Positions 9,279-17,867 of a stretch of DNA of 64,000 nt are shown piece by piece. Made by a program: the position numbers and the translations under genes. This stretch comes from Dehalococcoidia bacterium (GTDB lineage Bacteria > Chloroflexota > Dehalococcoidia > UBA2979). Each line of letters starts with the position of its first letter. The stretch's first letter is position 1. The notes under the pieces are model-generated. The model worked only from the letters and a program-made list of their open reading frames with translations, was not told where the DNA came from and searched no databases. Where the stretch lies: contig JAQWMB010000012.1 of NCBI GenBank assembly GCA_029246995.1, positions 39,725 through 103,724 of the forward strand. The letters are read 5' to 3'.

Positions 9279-10948
9279 CTTGTGACTGCACCTTTTGCGG
9301 CACTTGAAACATTCTTTGCATATTTTGCAAAAACTCCTCTTTCATAATTTGGTTTATTTTGTTCCCATTTTTTTCTTCTGCTTATAATTTCTTGATTGTC
9401 GATTCCAATATCTAATTTTCTATTTGGGATATCGAGAATGATTTCATCTTTTTCTTCCACGAGAGCTATTGGGCCACCAACTGCTGCCTCCGGGGCTACA
9501 TGGCCAGCCATTAATCCTCTAGTAGCACCACTAAATCTTCCATCTGTTAATAATGCTACTGAATCATCAAGCCCTGCTCCAACAAGAGCAGCAGTTACAC
9601 TAAGCATTTCACGCATACCAGGACCACCTTTAGGACCTTCATTTCGAATTACTAATACATCACCTTTATCAATCTGATTTTCTAATACGGCTTGCATCGC
9701 ATCTTCTTCTTTTTCAAAGATTCTTGCTGGACCTTTATGGATTAATCTTTCGTGGCCAGCAACTTTTATGACACAACCTTCTGGTGCTAGATTGCCCTTT
9801 AGAATTACTAAGCCTCCAGTGGGCTTTATTGCGTTCTGAATATCGAGAATGACTTTTTGACCTTTAGTTTCTTGTGCATCTGCAGATTCTTCAGCTAATG
9901 TTTTACCAGTAACTGTAGGAATGTCACCATTTATTTTATTACCTGCTAGTAATTTTTGTGCCAATAATTTTGTCCCACCTGCATTATCCCAATCTAAGGC
10001 AACATACTTGCCTCCTGGTCTTAAATCTCCAATTAAAGGTGTTGCAGAGCTAATTTTATCAAAATCATCTATATCTAATCTGATACCTGCTTCATGCGCA
10101 ATAGCTAAAAGATGCAATACAACATTTGTAGACCCTCCAGTTGCAGCTGCACAGGCAATCCCATTCTTAATTGATTCTTTGGTTATGATATCTCGCGGTA
10201 ATATACCATTTGCGAGCACATCCATTATTAATTTGCCAGATTCATATGCAACATCTTTTTTTCTTTTATCAGTGGCACCAACTGTTGAAGAACCCATAGG
10301 AGAAATGCCAATAAATTCTAATACTGTTGCCATTGTATTTGCAGTATATTGTGCACCGCATGAACCAGCTCCCGGGCATGCTGCATCTTCAAGCTCAGTT
10401 AATTCTTTTTCACTCAGATTACCAGCAGAATGTTGCCCAACTGCTTCAAAGACATCTTGTATCGTTACATCATGTCCTTTAAAGTTACCAGGAGCTATTG
10501 AGCCACTATAGACAATGATTGTTGGAATGTTTAGTCTAGCTGCTACCATAGCACCTGCTGGGATAGTTTTATCACATCCAACGATAATAACTGCAGCATC
10601 AAATGAATATCCTACTGCAGATAGTTCTATGGAATCTGCAATTAATTCACGGCTAACTAATGATGCCTTCATTCCTTCCGTGCCCATTGATATTCCATCA
10701 CTAATAGAAATTGTATTGACTTCCATCGGTGTACCACCACTATTTGCTATGCCAGCCATTACATCTTGTGCTAATTCTCTATGGCTAAAATTACATGGCA
10801 TTGTCCCAATCCAACTATGAGCAACCATGACTAATGGTTTTTTTAAATCTGCTGAGTTGTAGCCAACAGACTTAAAGTAAGATCTGGCTGGTGCTCTTTC
10901 AGGTCCATCTACTAATTTTTTGCTTTTGTGTCTTGGATCAAATGACAT
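9275..10948 (-). CDS. ilvD: Dihydroxy-acid dehydratase
   Basis: 557 residues, normal family length. Catalyses dehydration of 2,3-dihydroxy-isovalerate and its methylvalerate homologue in valine, isoleucine and leucine synthesis. The Fe-S ligand cysteines sit in PCNFSH (about C52), [12 protein letters not shown] (about C125) and [16 protein letters not shown] (about C197). The C-terminal [12 protein letters not shown] motif is typical. A clear ribosome-binding site AAGGTGAG lies 5 bp before the ATG. The stop overlaps the stop of the convergent SDR gene by 4 bp. No other branched-chain synthesis gene is in the window. Confidence 0.96.
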   Translation of the reverse strand: MSFDPRHKSKKLVDGPERAPARSYFKSVGYNSADLKKPLVMVAHSWIGTMPCNFSHRELAQDVMAGIANSGGTPMEVNTISISDGISMGTEGMKASLVSRELIADSIELSAVGYSFDAAVIIVGCDKTIPAGAMVAARLNIPTIIVYSGSIAPGNFKGHDVTIQDVFEAVGQHSAGNLSEKELTELEDAACPGAGSCGAQYTANTMATVLEFIGISPMGSSTVGATDKRKKDVAYESGKLIMDVLANGILPRDIITKESIKNGIACAAATGGSTNVVLHLLAIAHEAGIRLDIDDFDKISSATPLIGDLRPGGKYVALDWDNAGGTKLLAQKLLAGNKINGDIPTVTGKTLAEESADAQETKGQKVILDIQNAIKPTGGLVILKGNLAPEGCVIKVAGHERLIHKGPARIFEKEEDAMQAVLENQIDKGDVLVIRNEGPKGGPGMREMLSVTAALVGAGLDDSVALLTDGRFSGATRGLMAGHVAPEAAVGGPIALVEEKDEIILDIPNRKLDIGIDNQEIISRRKKWEQNKPNYERGVFAKYAKNVSSAAKGAVTS

Positions 10949-10986
10949 TTTCTCACCTTAAAAATACTTTACTTTCATATTTGTGT

Positions 10987-11514
10987 TTAAATTAATTTTG
11001 GTATATCTGCATCCTTTGAATGTCCATTTTTTTTTGGGCAAAAATTGCAGTTACCATTTTCATCTACTACTTCATGACATAAGGGGCACGTTGGTCTTCC
11101 TGAAGCTGATAATTCTCTTGTTTGATTAATAAAATTATGTATTAACTTTCGTTCAATTTCTATTCTGAGTTTTGGGCTTTCTCCATTTTCAATAGATTCT
11201 TGATCATCAAATATAACAACAATTCTATTAGATGCTGTTAGGTAATCAACTCCAATCCTTATCACATTCATTTCTAAATCAGGATTATCAGGTAATTCAA
11301 TAGTATTATCGGCATGTTGTCCACTTTTTTCAATTTTATTTATATGATCAGATAATAATTTAGAGCAAGCACGACCTAATGAAATCAGTTGATCTTTTTC
11401 AATCCATAAAAGATAATCATCGCTTTTTTTACTTACTACAATATAGAATCTTCTATTGCCGGGTTCGCCAATATAGTCAGCATTAATACGATCAATTATT
11501 TTTTCATCATTCAT
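10987..11514 (-). CDS. DUF3090 family protein with C-terminal zinc-ribbon-like tail
   Basis: 175 residues. The N-terminal part (DYIGEPGNRRFYIVV, LLWIEKDQLISLG) and the C-terminal CPLCHEVVDENGNCNFCPKKNGH fit the DUF3090 family, which ends in a Cys4-type motif (CxxC...CxxC). I know this family mainly from Actinobacteria and Chloroflexota; its biochemical role is not established. It lies 38 bp upstream of ilvD on the same strand, so they may be co-transcribed. The 83-bp gap to murB on the other strand must hold divergent promoters. It is useful as a taxonomic pointer. Confidence 0.75.
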   Translation of the reverse strand: MNDEKIIDRINADYIGEPGNRRFYIVVSKKSDDYLLWIEKDQLISLGRACSKLLSDHINKIEKSGQHADNTIELPDNPDLEMNVIRIGVDYLTASNRIVVIFDDQESIENGESPKLRIEIERKLIHNFINQTRELSASGRPTCPLCHEVVDENGNCNFCPKKNGHSKDADIPKLI

Positions 11515-11597
11515 AGTTATTTTCCATTAATTAAGAATCTTAAAGATTCAATACTTATTTGTTAACAAAGGATGTTTAGATAAACTATCATAGCATT

Positions 11598-12545
11598 ATG
11601 AGTAAGTCAGATCATCCTAATTTGTCATCACATTCACATATTATTCATGATGAATCAATGAAGAGTTATACCTATATGAATATTGGAGGTAAAGCTAAAT
11701 TACTTTGTAAAATCGGTAGCATAGATGATTTATGTAAATCTTTAGATTGGGCGCATTCACGATCTTTAGATATCAAAATTTTGGGTGGCTGTTCAAATGT
11801 ACTTATTGATGATAATGGTTGGGATGGAATGATTATTTTATTAAGAGACAACATGAATAATGTCGATATTAAAAATAATTTAGTCACTGCAGAATCTGGA
11901 GTAATGCTTCCAAAACTTTCAAAGATGGCTGCCCAGTCTCATCTAAGCGGCCTTGAGTTTGCAATAGGAATACCTGGCACACTTGGTGGCGCTTTGTACA
12001 GCAATGCTGGTATCAATGATGGTGGCAATATTGGCTCAATTACAAAAAGTGTTACTGTTTTAAGGGAAAGCAATTTACATATTTTAGAATCCTCGCAATT
12101 ACAATTTAGTTATCGGTCATCAAACTTAAAAGATAATAATGAAATAATTATTTCAGCGACGTTACTTTTGAATCATGAAGAACCAAGTGCAATTGCAAAG
12201 ACGATGAGTTCTATAATTAATTATCGCAAATTAACGCAACCTGCATCTTCAAAAAATGCCGGATCAATTTTTAAAAATCCTCCTGATTCTACTGCTGGCG
12301 AACTTATTGAAAAAGCAGATTTGAAAGGATACAGATATGGTGGCGCATCTGTTAGTGGAATCCATGCTAATTTTATTGTCAATGATGATAATGCGAGTGC
12401 ACAAGATGTTGCTGCTTTAATGTTAGAAATTCAGTCGAAGGTTTATATAAGTTCTGGGATTTTATTAGAACCTGAGGTAGAATGGATAAGTGATAAAGAT
12501 ATTCCTAAAATTTTTTATCAAAAATCTTCGAATAAAATTGTATAA
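11598..12545 (+). CDS. murB: UDP-N-acetylenolpyruvoylglucosamine reductase (MurB)
   Basis: 315 residues. FAD-dependent reductase completing UDP-MurNAc, cytosolic. Seen: YMNIGGKAKLLCKI (N-terminal FAD domain), ILGGCSNVLI (usual GGGSN, here with Cys), GLEFAIGIPGTLGGALYSNAG, YRSSNLK, NAGSIFKNP (the serine proton donor region) and LEPEVEWI near the end. All elements of a working enzyme are present. It implies a murein pathway, a useful datum if the organism is a Dehalococcoidia-like Chloroflexota, several of which lack peptidoglycan. The next gene follows 16 bp later. Confidence 0.94.
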   Translation: MSKSDHPNLSSHSHIIHDESMKSYTYMNIGGKAKLLCKIGSIDDLCKSLDWAHSRSLDIKILGGCSNVLIDDNGWDGMIILLRDNMNNVDIKNNLVTAESGVMLPKLSKMAAQSHLSGLEFAIGIPGTLGGALYSNAGINDGGNIGSITKSVTVLRESNLHILESSQLQFSYRSSNLKDNNEIIISATLLLNHEEPSAIAKTMSSIINYRKLTQPASSKNAGSIFKNPPDSTAGELIEKADLKGYRYGGASVSGIHANFIVNDDNASAQDVAALMLEIQSKVYISSGILLEPEVEWISDKDIPKIFYQKSSNKIV

Positions 12546-12561
12546 GGATTGGATCTATCTG

Positions 12562-13131
12562 ATGGGCAAAACATATGATTCTGAAAAAGAGGTTTCAAAT
12601 GAAATCTCTGAACAATTAAAAAATGAAATCTTTTTATTTATTAGAAATTGGAAAAAATCTAGAGCTTGGTTAATGACTCGTAGAAAAGATTCTCGAGAGA
12701 TTATGCGACCCGTTGGTTCTTTTATCAATCAAGATTGGTCAGTTGGGACTATTACTCAAGATTTACATCTTAAAACTAAGCATGTACAAAATGATTCGAT
12801 AACTGGCTATCTTTGGATTGAAGTTGATAAACCTAGATATGGTAGATTAGATTTTCCAAGAAATGTTTGGATGCAAGGTCAAGCTGAGGTACTTGAGGAT
12901 GAGGATTCAGTCAATGAATTTTTTTCTAAACGATCTGCTGCTACTGGGAGAGGCGATGCACATCCTCAAGATAATACTTACAAGAGAATGTTAATAAATA
13001 CTCAGCCGCAGTATTTACGAGCAGAAGGTTTTTTTAAGGATGAACCTATGCGGGCAGTTATTATAAGAGATTTTACTGAACCAATTTTATTATCTGAAGA
13101 GGATATTGCAAATCGTTTAAATCAAAAATAA
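12562..13131 (+). CDS. Pyridoxamine 5'-phosphate oxidase-like flavin/F420-binding protein, copy 1
   Basis: 189 residues from the ATG at 12562 (MGKTYDSEKEV), chosen because the next gene's paralogous product starts the same way and a longer frame would overlap murB. Split-barrel fold: a short helical leader, RAWLMTRRKDSREIMRPVGSF, then TKHVQNDSITGYLWI. These are typical of PNPOx-like proteins that bind FMN or F420. The substrate is unknown. The product aligns end to end with that of the next gene, including GRGDAHPQDNTYKRML and YLRAEGF, so the pair is a tandem duplication that has since diverged. Confidence 0.82.
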   Translation: MGKTYDSEKEVSNEISEQLKNEIFLFIRNWKKSRAWLMTRRKDSREIMRPVGSFINQDWSVGTITQDLHLKTKHVQNDSITGYLWIEVDKPRYGRLDFPRNVWMQGQAEVLEDEDSVNEFFSKRSAATGRGDAHPQDNTYKRMLINTQPQYLRAEGFFKDEPMRAVIIRDFTEPILLSEEDIANRLNQK

Positions 13132-13156
13132 TTAATATTATATAAGGAGGTATATT

Positions 13157-13666
13157 ATGGGAGAAGTTTGGGATAAAGAAAAGCAAATAGATCCTAATGA
13201 TGCAGAGCAATTTCGTTCTGAGATACTTGATTTTATTTCTAAGTATCACTCTTCAACTCTTTCTTATTTATTAACAATTAGAAAGAATGGTCAGCCAGTA
13301 ATGAGGCCAGTCTCTACTTTTGTTGAAGATTGGACTATATATACAATTAGCCAGCATCATCAAATCAAAGTACAACATGTTAAGAATAATCCTAATGTTG
13401 GTTACTTATTCACTGATAATGGAGGACCAGCATATATGCCGCTTGGCTATACCAAAAATGTCTGGGTATCAGGATTATGTGAAATTTCAAATAATCAAGA
13501 CGAAATAAGTGATTTTTTTAAGCGACGTGAGTCTGTAACTGGTCAGGGTGACGCACATCCTCATGATGATAGTTATACTAGGATATTATTTAAAACTAAG
13601 CTGAATTATTTACGTGCTGAAGGTTTTGCAGAGCATGCTAGGCCTATTGTATATAAGAGCTTTTAA
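13157..13666 (+). CDS. Pyridoxamine 5'-phosphate oxidase-like flavin/F420-binding protein, copy 2
   Basis: 169 residues, preceded by a strong ribosome-binding site (AAGGAGG, about 8 bp before the ATG). Paralogue of the gene just upstream: shared MGxxxDxEK start, MRPVSTFVEDWTIYTIS, QHVKNNPNVGYLF and GQGDAHPHDDSYTRILF. It probably acts as an FMN- or F420-linked oxidoreductase on a small molecule; nothing visible fixes the substrate. It is closely followed (3 bp) by a VOC-family gene, so the block from murB to 14029 is likely one transcript. Confidence 0.82.
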   Translation: MGEVWDKEKQIDPNDAEQFRSEILDFISKYHSSTLSYLLTIRKNGQPVMRPVSTFVEDWTIYTISQHHQIKVQHVKNNPNVGYLFTDNGGPAYMPLGYTKNVWVSGLCEISNNQDEISDFFKRRESVTGQGDAHPHDDSYTRILFKTKLNYLRAEGFAEHARPIVYKSF

Positions 13667-13669
13667 GTT

Positions 13670-14029
13670 ATGGATGAAAAAAAAGAACTTGTTGGTGTAA
13701 TTATTTGGACTCAAAACTTTGACATTATGTCAAAATTTTATTTAAACACACTCATGCTAGAACCAAAAACAATTAGAAATGATTTTATTAATTTTAAGTG
13801 GGGTAAAATGAAGTTATCTCTTGCAGTTCATGAAGATATTCAAGGAAAATCTAAGGATAAAAATAGAATCATGTTAAACTTTGAAGTCAAAAACATTCAA
13901 AGAATTTATGAGCAATTACTAATTAAAAAAGTAGAATTTATCAGAAAACCTGAAGATGAGGGATGGGGTAAAGTTTCGAGTTTTCTCGATCCAGATGAGA
14001 ATATTTTACAGCTTCTAGAGATATATTAA
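13670..14029 (+). CDS. VOC (glyoxalase/bleomycin-resistance) superfamily protein
   Basis: 119 residues, one VOC module pair: VGVIIWTQNFDIMSKFYLNTLMLEP at the start, FEVKNIQRIYEQLLIKKVEF in the middle, and SFLDPDENILQLLEIY at the end. The closing DPDxNxxxLxE pattern is typical of glyoxalase-like metal-binding domains, with the terminal Glu as a likely ligand. Too general to assign a reaction. It starts 3 bp after the preceding stop, so it is translationally linked to the PNPOx-like pair. Confidence 0.75.
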   Translation: MDEKKELVGVIIWTQNFDIMSKFYLNTLMLEPKTIRNDFINFKWGKMKLSLAVHEDIQGKSKDKNRIMLNFEVKNIQRIYEQLLIKKVEFIRKPEDEGWGKVSSFLDPDENILQLLEIY

Positions 14030-14108
14030 AATTAATTTTTTATGAAGTTAGATTTTTCTTGTCTAGACAATTAAATTATTGAGAATAAAATTACTATAGG
14101 GGATATTA

Positions 14109-14366
14109 ATGGTACAAATATTTTTTTGGTTGTTGTCTTTTGCATTAATTTTTTTCATGGGCTTTCTAGGCTTTCGTTCATTTGTTGGAAATGCAAGTGC
14201 GGGTAAGCATACTATTTATGCTGGAAATGCAAATCTTAAAAATTTATTAACTCAATTCACTCAACGTGATGTTTTAAATAAATTAGTTGTTTATGGTGGG
14301 GCATTAACTTTGCTGTTATTAAATTTATTACTTATTTTAGGTATTATATTTTTCCCTTCACATTAA
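14109..14366 (+). CDS. Small two-helix membrane protein
   Basis: 85 residues with hydrophobic segments at about residues 5-25 and 58-82. A polar loop between them carries GNASAGKHTIYAGNANLKNLLTQFTQRD. An A/G-rich GGGGATAT site precedes the ATG. I cannot assign a family. It ends 14 bp before the glycerophosphodiesterase gene and is probably co-transcribed with it. Confidence 0.65.
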   Translation: MVQIFFWLLSFALIFFMGFLGFRSFVGNASAGKHTIYAGNANLKNLLTQFTQRDVLNKLVVYGGALTLLLLNLLLILGIIFFPSH

Positions 14367-14380
14367 TTTGAGAGATTATA

Positions 14381-15106
14381 TTGATTAACATTGCGCACAG
14401 AGGCCTATCTGCTAAAGCACCAGAAAACACTTTATTTTCATTTGATTGTGCTATTGAACAGGGCATGTTCCATTTAGAGTTCGATGTCCAGTTGACTTCA
14501 GATGACATTCCAGTTGTGATACATGATGAAACCGTGGACAGAACTACAGATTCTAATGGTTTAGTGAGTAGTTTTAGTTCTAACGAGATAGCAGGTTTAA
14601 ATGCATTAAACAACTTTAAAAATATGGATAGTATCGATCCTGATTTATTATGCATACCTAGATTGCAAGATGTTTTACTCAGATATCTTGGTCAAGCACA
14701 CTATTATATCGAATTGAAATCATCTGAATCTCATTTAGCTAGCATAGTAGCTGAAACTCTGAAAGAGTGTGATGCATTACAATATTCTTCTTTAGCTCCA
14801 CAATCTGCGCCAGGTTTAACAATTATCTCTTTTTCTTTAGAACAGGTTATGCGCTCTCAAATGCTTTTACCTGAAGTACGTCATGGTTGGCTAAGATATG
14901 AGTTTAATGAGATCGATATTGATTTAGTCGTTAAGAATAATCTTCATGGCATTTATCCATATATGCAATTTATTCAAAAAGATCTTGTGCAGTATGCTAT
15001 TAAGCAAGGTATAGGTGTGGGTGTATGGGGAATTGAAAAAGAATCTGAATACAGGTCTCTATTAGGAATGGGAGTTCATGGTGCAACAGTGAACTGGCTG
15101 CCTTGA
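14381..15106 (+). CDS. Glycerophosphodiester phosphodiesterase
   Basis: 241 residues with a TTG start. GDPD signature: AHRGLSAKAPENTLFSF (catalytic His, Asn/Glu ligands), then HLEFDVQLTSDDIPVVIHDETVDRTT (metal-binding Glu/Asp and second catalytic His) and YYIELK. It hydrolyses glycerophosphodiesters to glycerol-3-phosphate and an alcohol. There is no signal peptide, so it is a cytosolic form, likely for phospholipid turnover. It converges on the UMF1 transporter gene with only 1 bp between the stops. Confidence 0.92.
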   Translation: MINIAHRGLSAKAPENTLFSFDCAIEQGMFHLEFDVQLTSDDIPVVIHDETVDRTTDSNGLVSSFSSNEIAGLNALNNFKNMDSIDPDLLCIPRLQDVLLRYLGQAHYYIELKSSESHLASIVAETLKECDALQYSSLAPQSAPGLTIISFSLEQVMRSQMLLPEVRHGWLRYEFNEIDIDLVVKNNLHGIYPYMQFIQKDLVQYAIKQGIGVGVWGIEKESEYRSLLGMGVHGATVNWLP

Positions 15107-15107
15107 A

Positions 15108-16757
15108 CTACTTTTCAGCCATTTTTCTACCTTTTTCAATATTGACAAATTTTAGCAAAAAGATTCCAATTATCATTAATATTAATAGTGACAGGATAGC
15201 GATTTTACTATCCCATTTGGAAGCAAATATAGCATAGCTGAGGGGTCCAATAATTGTAGCCGTTCTACCAATTAAAGCAAAGAATCCAAAAAATTCTGCA
15301 CTTTCTTGTTTCGGTACCATGTAAGCAAAGATACTTCTTGCTAATGCTTGACTGCCTCCCATAAAAATTCCTAAACAGCTACCTAAGATTAGCCATTGAA
15401 TATCGATATTAATGCCAAAAGGAATCCATACGTTATTTCGAATAAAGTTTGACCACCAGCTTAGTTTGTATCTGTCTATATTCGAAGGATGCAATTCTCC
15501 GATTCTTTTTTCATTTATTGAGCCTGAAATTGCAATGCTAGCTTTATAATTGCTATTATTTATTTCGCGCAATAGGACATTAATATCTGATTTAGATAGT
15601 TCTAAGTTTATGATCATTTTTTTATTTAGTAATGATTCTAATTTTTTTTGTTCGGCATCTGAAATGTTTTCAAATTCTTGGAGAGTAAAAGTGCCTATAT
15701 TTGATTCTGTAATCTGAATATCAAATTCATTAAATTCTTGGGGAACCATTGGAGCAAACGATAATGCAAAAATAGTTAAAGCGATCCACCCCATTAAAGC
15801 AACAATAAGAGCTTTTTTTGCTGAAATTATGTCTGCTAATTTAGAAAAAAGTAATGCACCTGGAGCAGCAATAAATTGGACAATTAAAATTGTTGCCATA
15901 TTCGATAATAATGAAACACCTAATACGTCAGCACCAAATGCTCCTGCAACTGATAATACTGTAGCAATACCATCCGTAAAAAAGAAATATGCAATAAGAT
16001 AAATGCCAAGCATTTTATAGCGGCTAATATTTTTAATAGTTTTTAAAACTTTTTTAAAAGATTCACTAATCATATTTTCATTGACTGTCTTATTGTTCTC
16101 ACGAAATTCTGGTACTAATTTGAAGGTTAATATCGACCAACCGATCCACCAGAATCCAACAGATGCAATACAAGCACGAGTTATAAGATCGAGTGAATCA
16201 GAATTAGTGTATGTAACAACAATAGCGAGGTGAATTAGTAAGAGTAAGCCTCCTCCTATGTATCCATATGCAAATCCACGTGCACTGACTTTATCAAGAA
16301 ATTGAGGCGCAACAACATGAGGGAGCAATGCATTATAAAATGCCGTTCCTCCAATAAATCCTACATTTGCAGTCACAAAACAACCCAGAAACCATGCCCA
16401 AGGATTAGAAAAATATGGCGCAAAGAACATAAGCATCGTCGCTATAGAACCTATGGCAGTATAAATGACAAGCATTTTCTTCTTTGTAGATGTTTTATCT
16501 GCCAATGCACCTAATATAGGACCGGTAAGCATTATAATTGCTGCAGACAATGCAATAGCAAGGCTCCACATAGAGCTTCCTGATAAATTTAACCCAAGAA
16601 AATTTACTGTGTCGCCGAATTTATCTTGAAATAGTGCAATGAAATAAATTGGGACGATTGCAACAATCGTTGTTGCAAATCCAGAATTTGCCCAATCATA
16701 CATACACCAGCCATGAATAATCTTTTTTCGTTCTTTTGATAAATTTTGAAATTCCAT
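15108..16757 (-). CDS. UMF1-family MFS transporter with large extramembrane insertion
   Basis: 549 residues. The N-terminal motif DWANSGF (21-27) defines the UMF1/Atg22-like MFS family. About 12 hydrophobic segments are present, with GALADKTSTKKK as the MFS A-motif and PKQESAEFFGFFALIGR near the end, as in UMF1. Members are typically about 420-460 residues. The excess is a polar, charged block at about 337-460 between helices of the second half. The substrate is unknown; peptides or amino acids have been suggested for relatives. It diverges from the TauE/SafE gene with a 45-bp shared promoter region. Confidence 0.85.
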   Translation of the reverse strand: MEFQNLSKERKKIIHGWCMYDWANSGFATTIVAIVPIYFIALFQDKFGDTVNFLGLNLSGSSMWSLAIALSAAIIMLTGPILGALADKTSTKKKMLVIYTAIGSIATMLMFFAPYFSNPWAWFLGCFVTANVGFIGGTAFYNALLPHVVAPQFLDKVSARGFAYGYIGGGLLLLIHLAIVVTYTNSDSLDLITRACIASVGFWWIGWSILTFKLVPEFRENNKTVNENMISESFKKVLKTIKNISRYKMLGIYLIAYFFFTDGIATVLSVAGAFGADVLGVSLLSNMATILIVQFIAAPGALLFSKLADIISAKKALIVALMGWIALTIFALSFAPMVPQEFNEFDIQITESNIGTFTLQEFENISDAEQKKLESLLNKKMIINLELSKSDINVLLREINNSNYKASIAISGSINEKRIGELHPSNIDRYKLSWWSNFIRNNVWIPFGINIDIQWLILGSCLGIFMGGSQALARSIFAYMVPKQESAEFFGFFALIGRTATIIGPLSYAIFASKWDSKIAILSLLILMIIGIFLLKFVNIEKGRKMAEK

Positions 16758-16802
16758 TTTTTTTCTTTCTAGGTTGATGCATTATTTGATACTATTTTTT
16801 TT

Positions 16803-17540
16803 ATGGAAATAGTTCTTATAGGTATCATATGTTTTTGCGGGGCATTTGTCCAAGCCTTAATTGGGTTTGGCTATGCAGTTTTTGTTACGCCATTAGTAGC
16901 AATTATTCTTGGACCTAAAATTGCAATTGCATTTTCTATTGTAACTAGCACGTTTGCATCGTATTTATTATTTTTTCAACGTGGGGCATATCATGAACTA
17001 AGAAATGTTAGTTTGCTAGCATTTACTGCAGTTATTGGGACACCAATCGGTATTTATTTCTTGTTGTACTTGAATGAAGATCTGATTAGATTTTTAATTT
17101 CAGTAGCAATCTTTATTAGTGCATTTGTTTCTTTAAGAAAAAAAAATAATGAACAACATGGTGAGAGTGTATTTTTTAAGACTATTGTCGGACTTTTATC
17201 GGGTATCATGAGGGGCACTGTCTCAATGGGTGGCCCACCTGTAGTTATTTATCAAAATTGGATTGGTGGTACTCCAGATATTATTAGAAACAGAATGTAT
17301 GCATTTTTTGTATGGATAAGTCCTGTTGGGATTATATTGTTGTTGCCATCTGGATTAATTAATATTGATTTAGTTAAGTTGCTCCCTTTTTCCATACTAT
17401 CTATTTTTTCGGGTATTTTTGTCGGTGCAAAATATCGTGTAAGAATTTCTACGAGCATCTTTCATTTTCTTTCCATGTCTTTATTATTTTTTATAAGTGT
17501 TATTGGCATAATTAATAGTATATTAATTTGGGTAAATTAA
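16803..17540 (+). CDS. TauE/SafE-family sulfite/anion exporter
   Basis: 245 residues, almost entirely hydrophobic (about 7-8 helices). The N-terminal helix pair GAFVQALIGFGYAVFVTPL and the repeat in the second half, GLLSGIMRGTVSMGGPPVVIY, are the two characteristic motifs of TauE/SafE permeases. The family exports sulfite, sulfoacetate or related organic anions; the substrate here cannot be set. It is followed 18 bp later by the pterin dehydratase gene. Confidence 0.87.
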   Translation: MEIVLIGIICFCGAFVQALIGFGYAVFVTPLVAIILGPKIAIAFSIVTSTFASYLLFFQRGAYHELRNVSLLAFTAVIGTPIGIYFLLYLNEDLIRFLISVAIFISAFVSLRKKNNEQHGESVFFKTIVGLLSGIMRGTVSMGGPPVVIYQNWIGGTPDIIRNRMYAFFVWISPVGIILLLPSGLINIDLVKLLPFSILSIFSGIFVGAKYRVRISTSIFHFLSMSLLFFISVIGIINSILIWVN

Positions 17541-17558
17541 TTTTTATTGGAGGATTAA

Positions 17559-17843
17559 ATGCATGCCTTAACTATAGAACAAATTAATGAAGGATTAGAG
17601 CAGTTATCCGATTGGGTTTATGAAGATAACAATATTGTCAAAAAAATTGAAACAATTGATTTTATTCAAGCTATTGGTGTAATAGTCAGAATTGCTTTAG
17701 AAGCAGAAAAAATGAATCATCATCCAACTATAGAAAATACTTATAATAAAATTATCATAAGACTGTCTACTCATGACGCATCCGGTATTACTGAAAAAGA
17801 TTTTGCTTTAGCAAAAAAAATTGATAATTTAGTATCTGAATAA
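17559..17843 (+). CDS. 4a-hydroxytetrahydrobiopterin dehydratase (pterin carbinolamine dehydratase)
   Basis: 94 residues, the usual length. The signature EKMNHHPTIENTYNKIIIRLSTHDASGITEKDFALAKKI contains the catalytic His pair and the downstream His. The enzyme recycles the carbinolamine formed by pterin-dependent hydroxylases. No aromatic amino-acid hydroxylase is in the window, so the role could also be in molybdopterin or another pterin pool. A strong GGAGG site precedes the ATG. It lies directly upstream of the photolyase gene (24 bp). Confidence 0.92.
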   Translation: MHALTIEQINEGLEQLSDWVYEDNNIVKKIETIDFIQAIGVIVRIALEAEKMNHHPTIENTYNKIIIRLSTHDASGITEKDFALAKKIDNLVSE

Positions 17844-17867
17844 TTTATTAAAATTACTGGTAAGCTG

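Noticed and set aside
9396-10820. Long open frames opposite to ilvD
   Set aside because: They are antisense shadows of a strongly conserved gene; their products are Ser/Pro/Ile-rich and match nothing.
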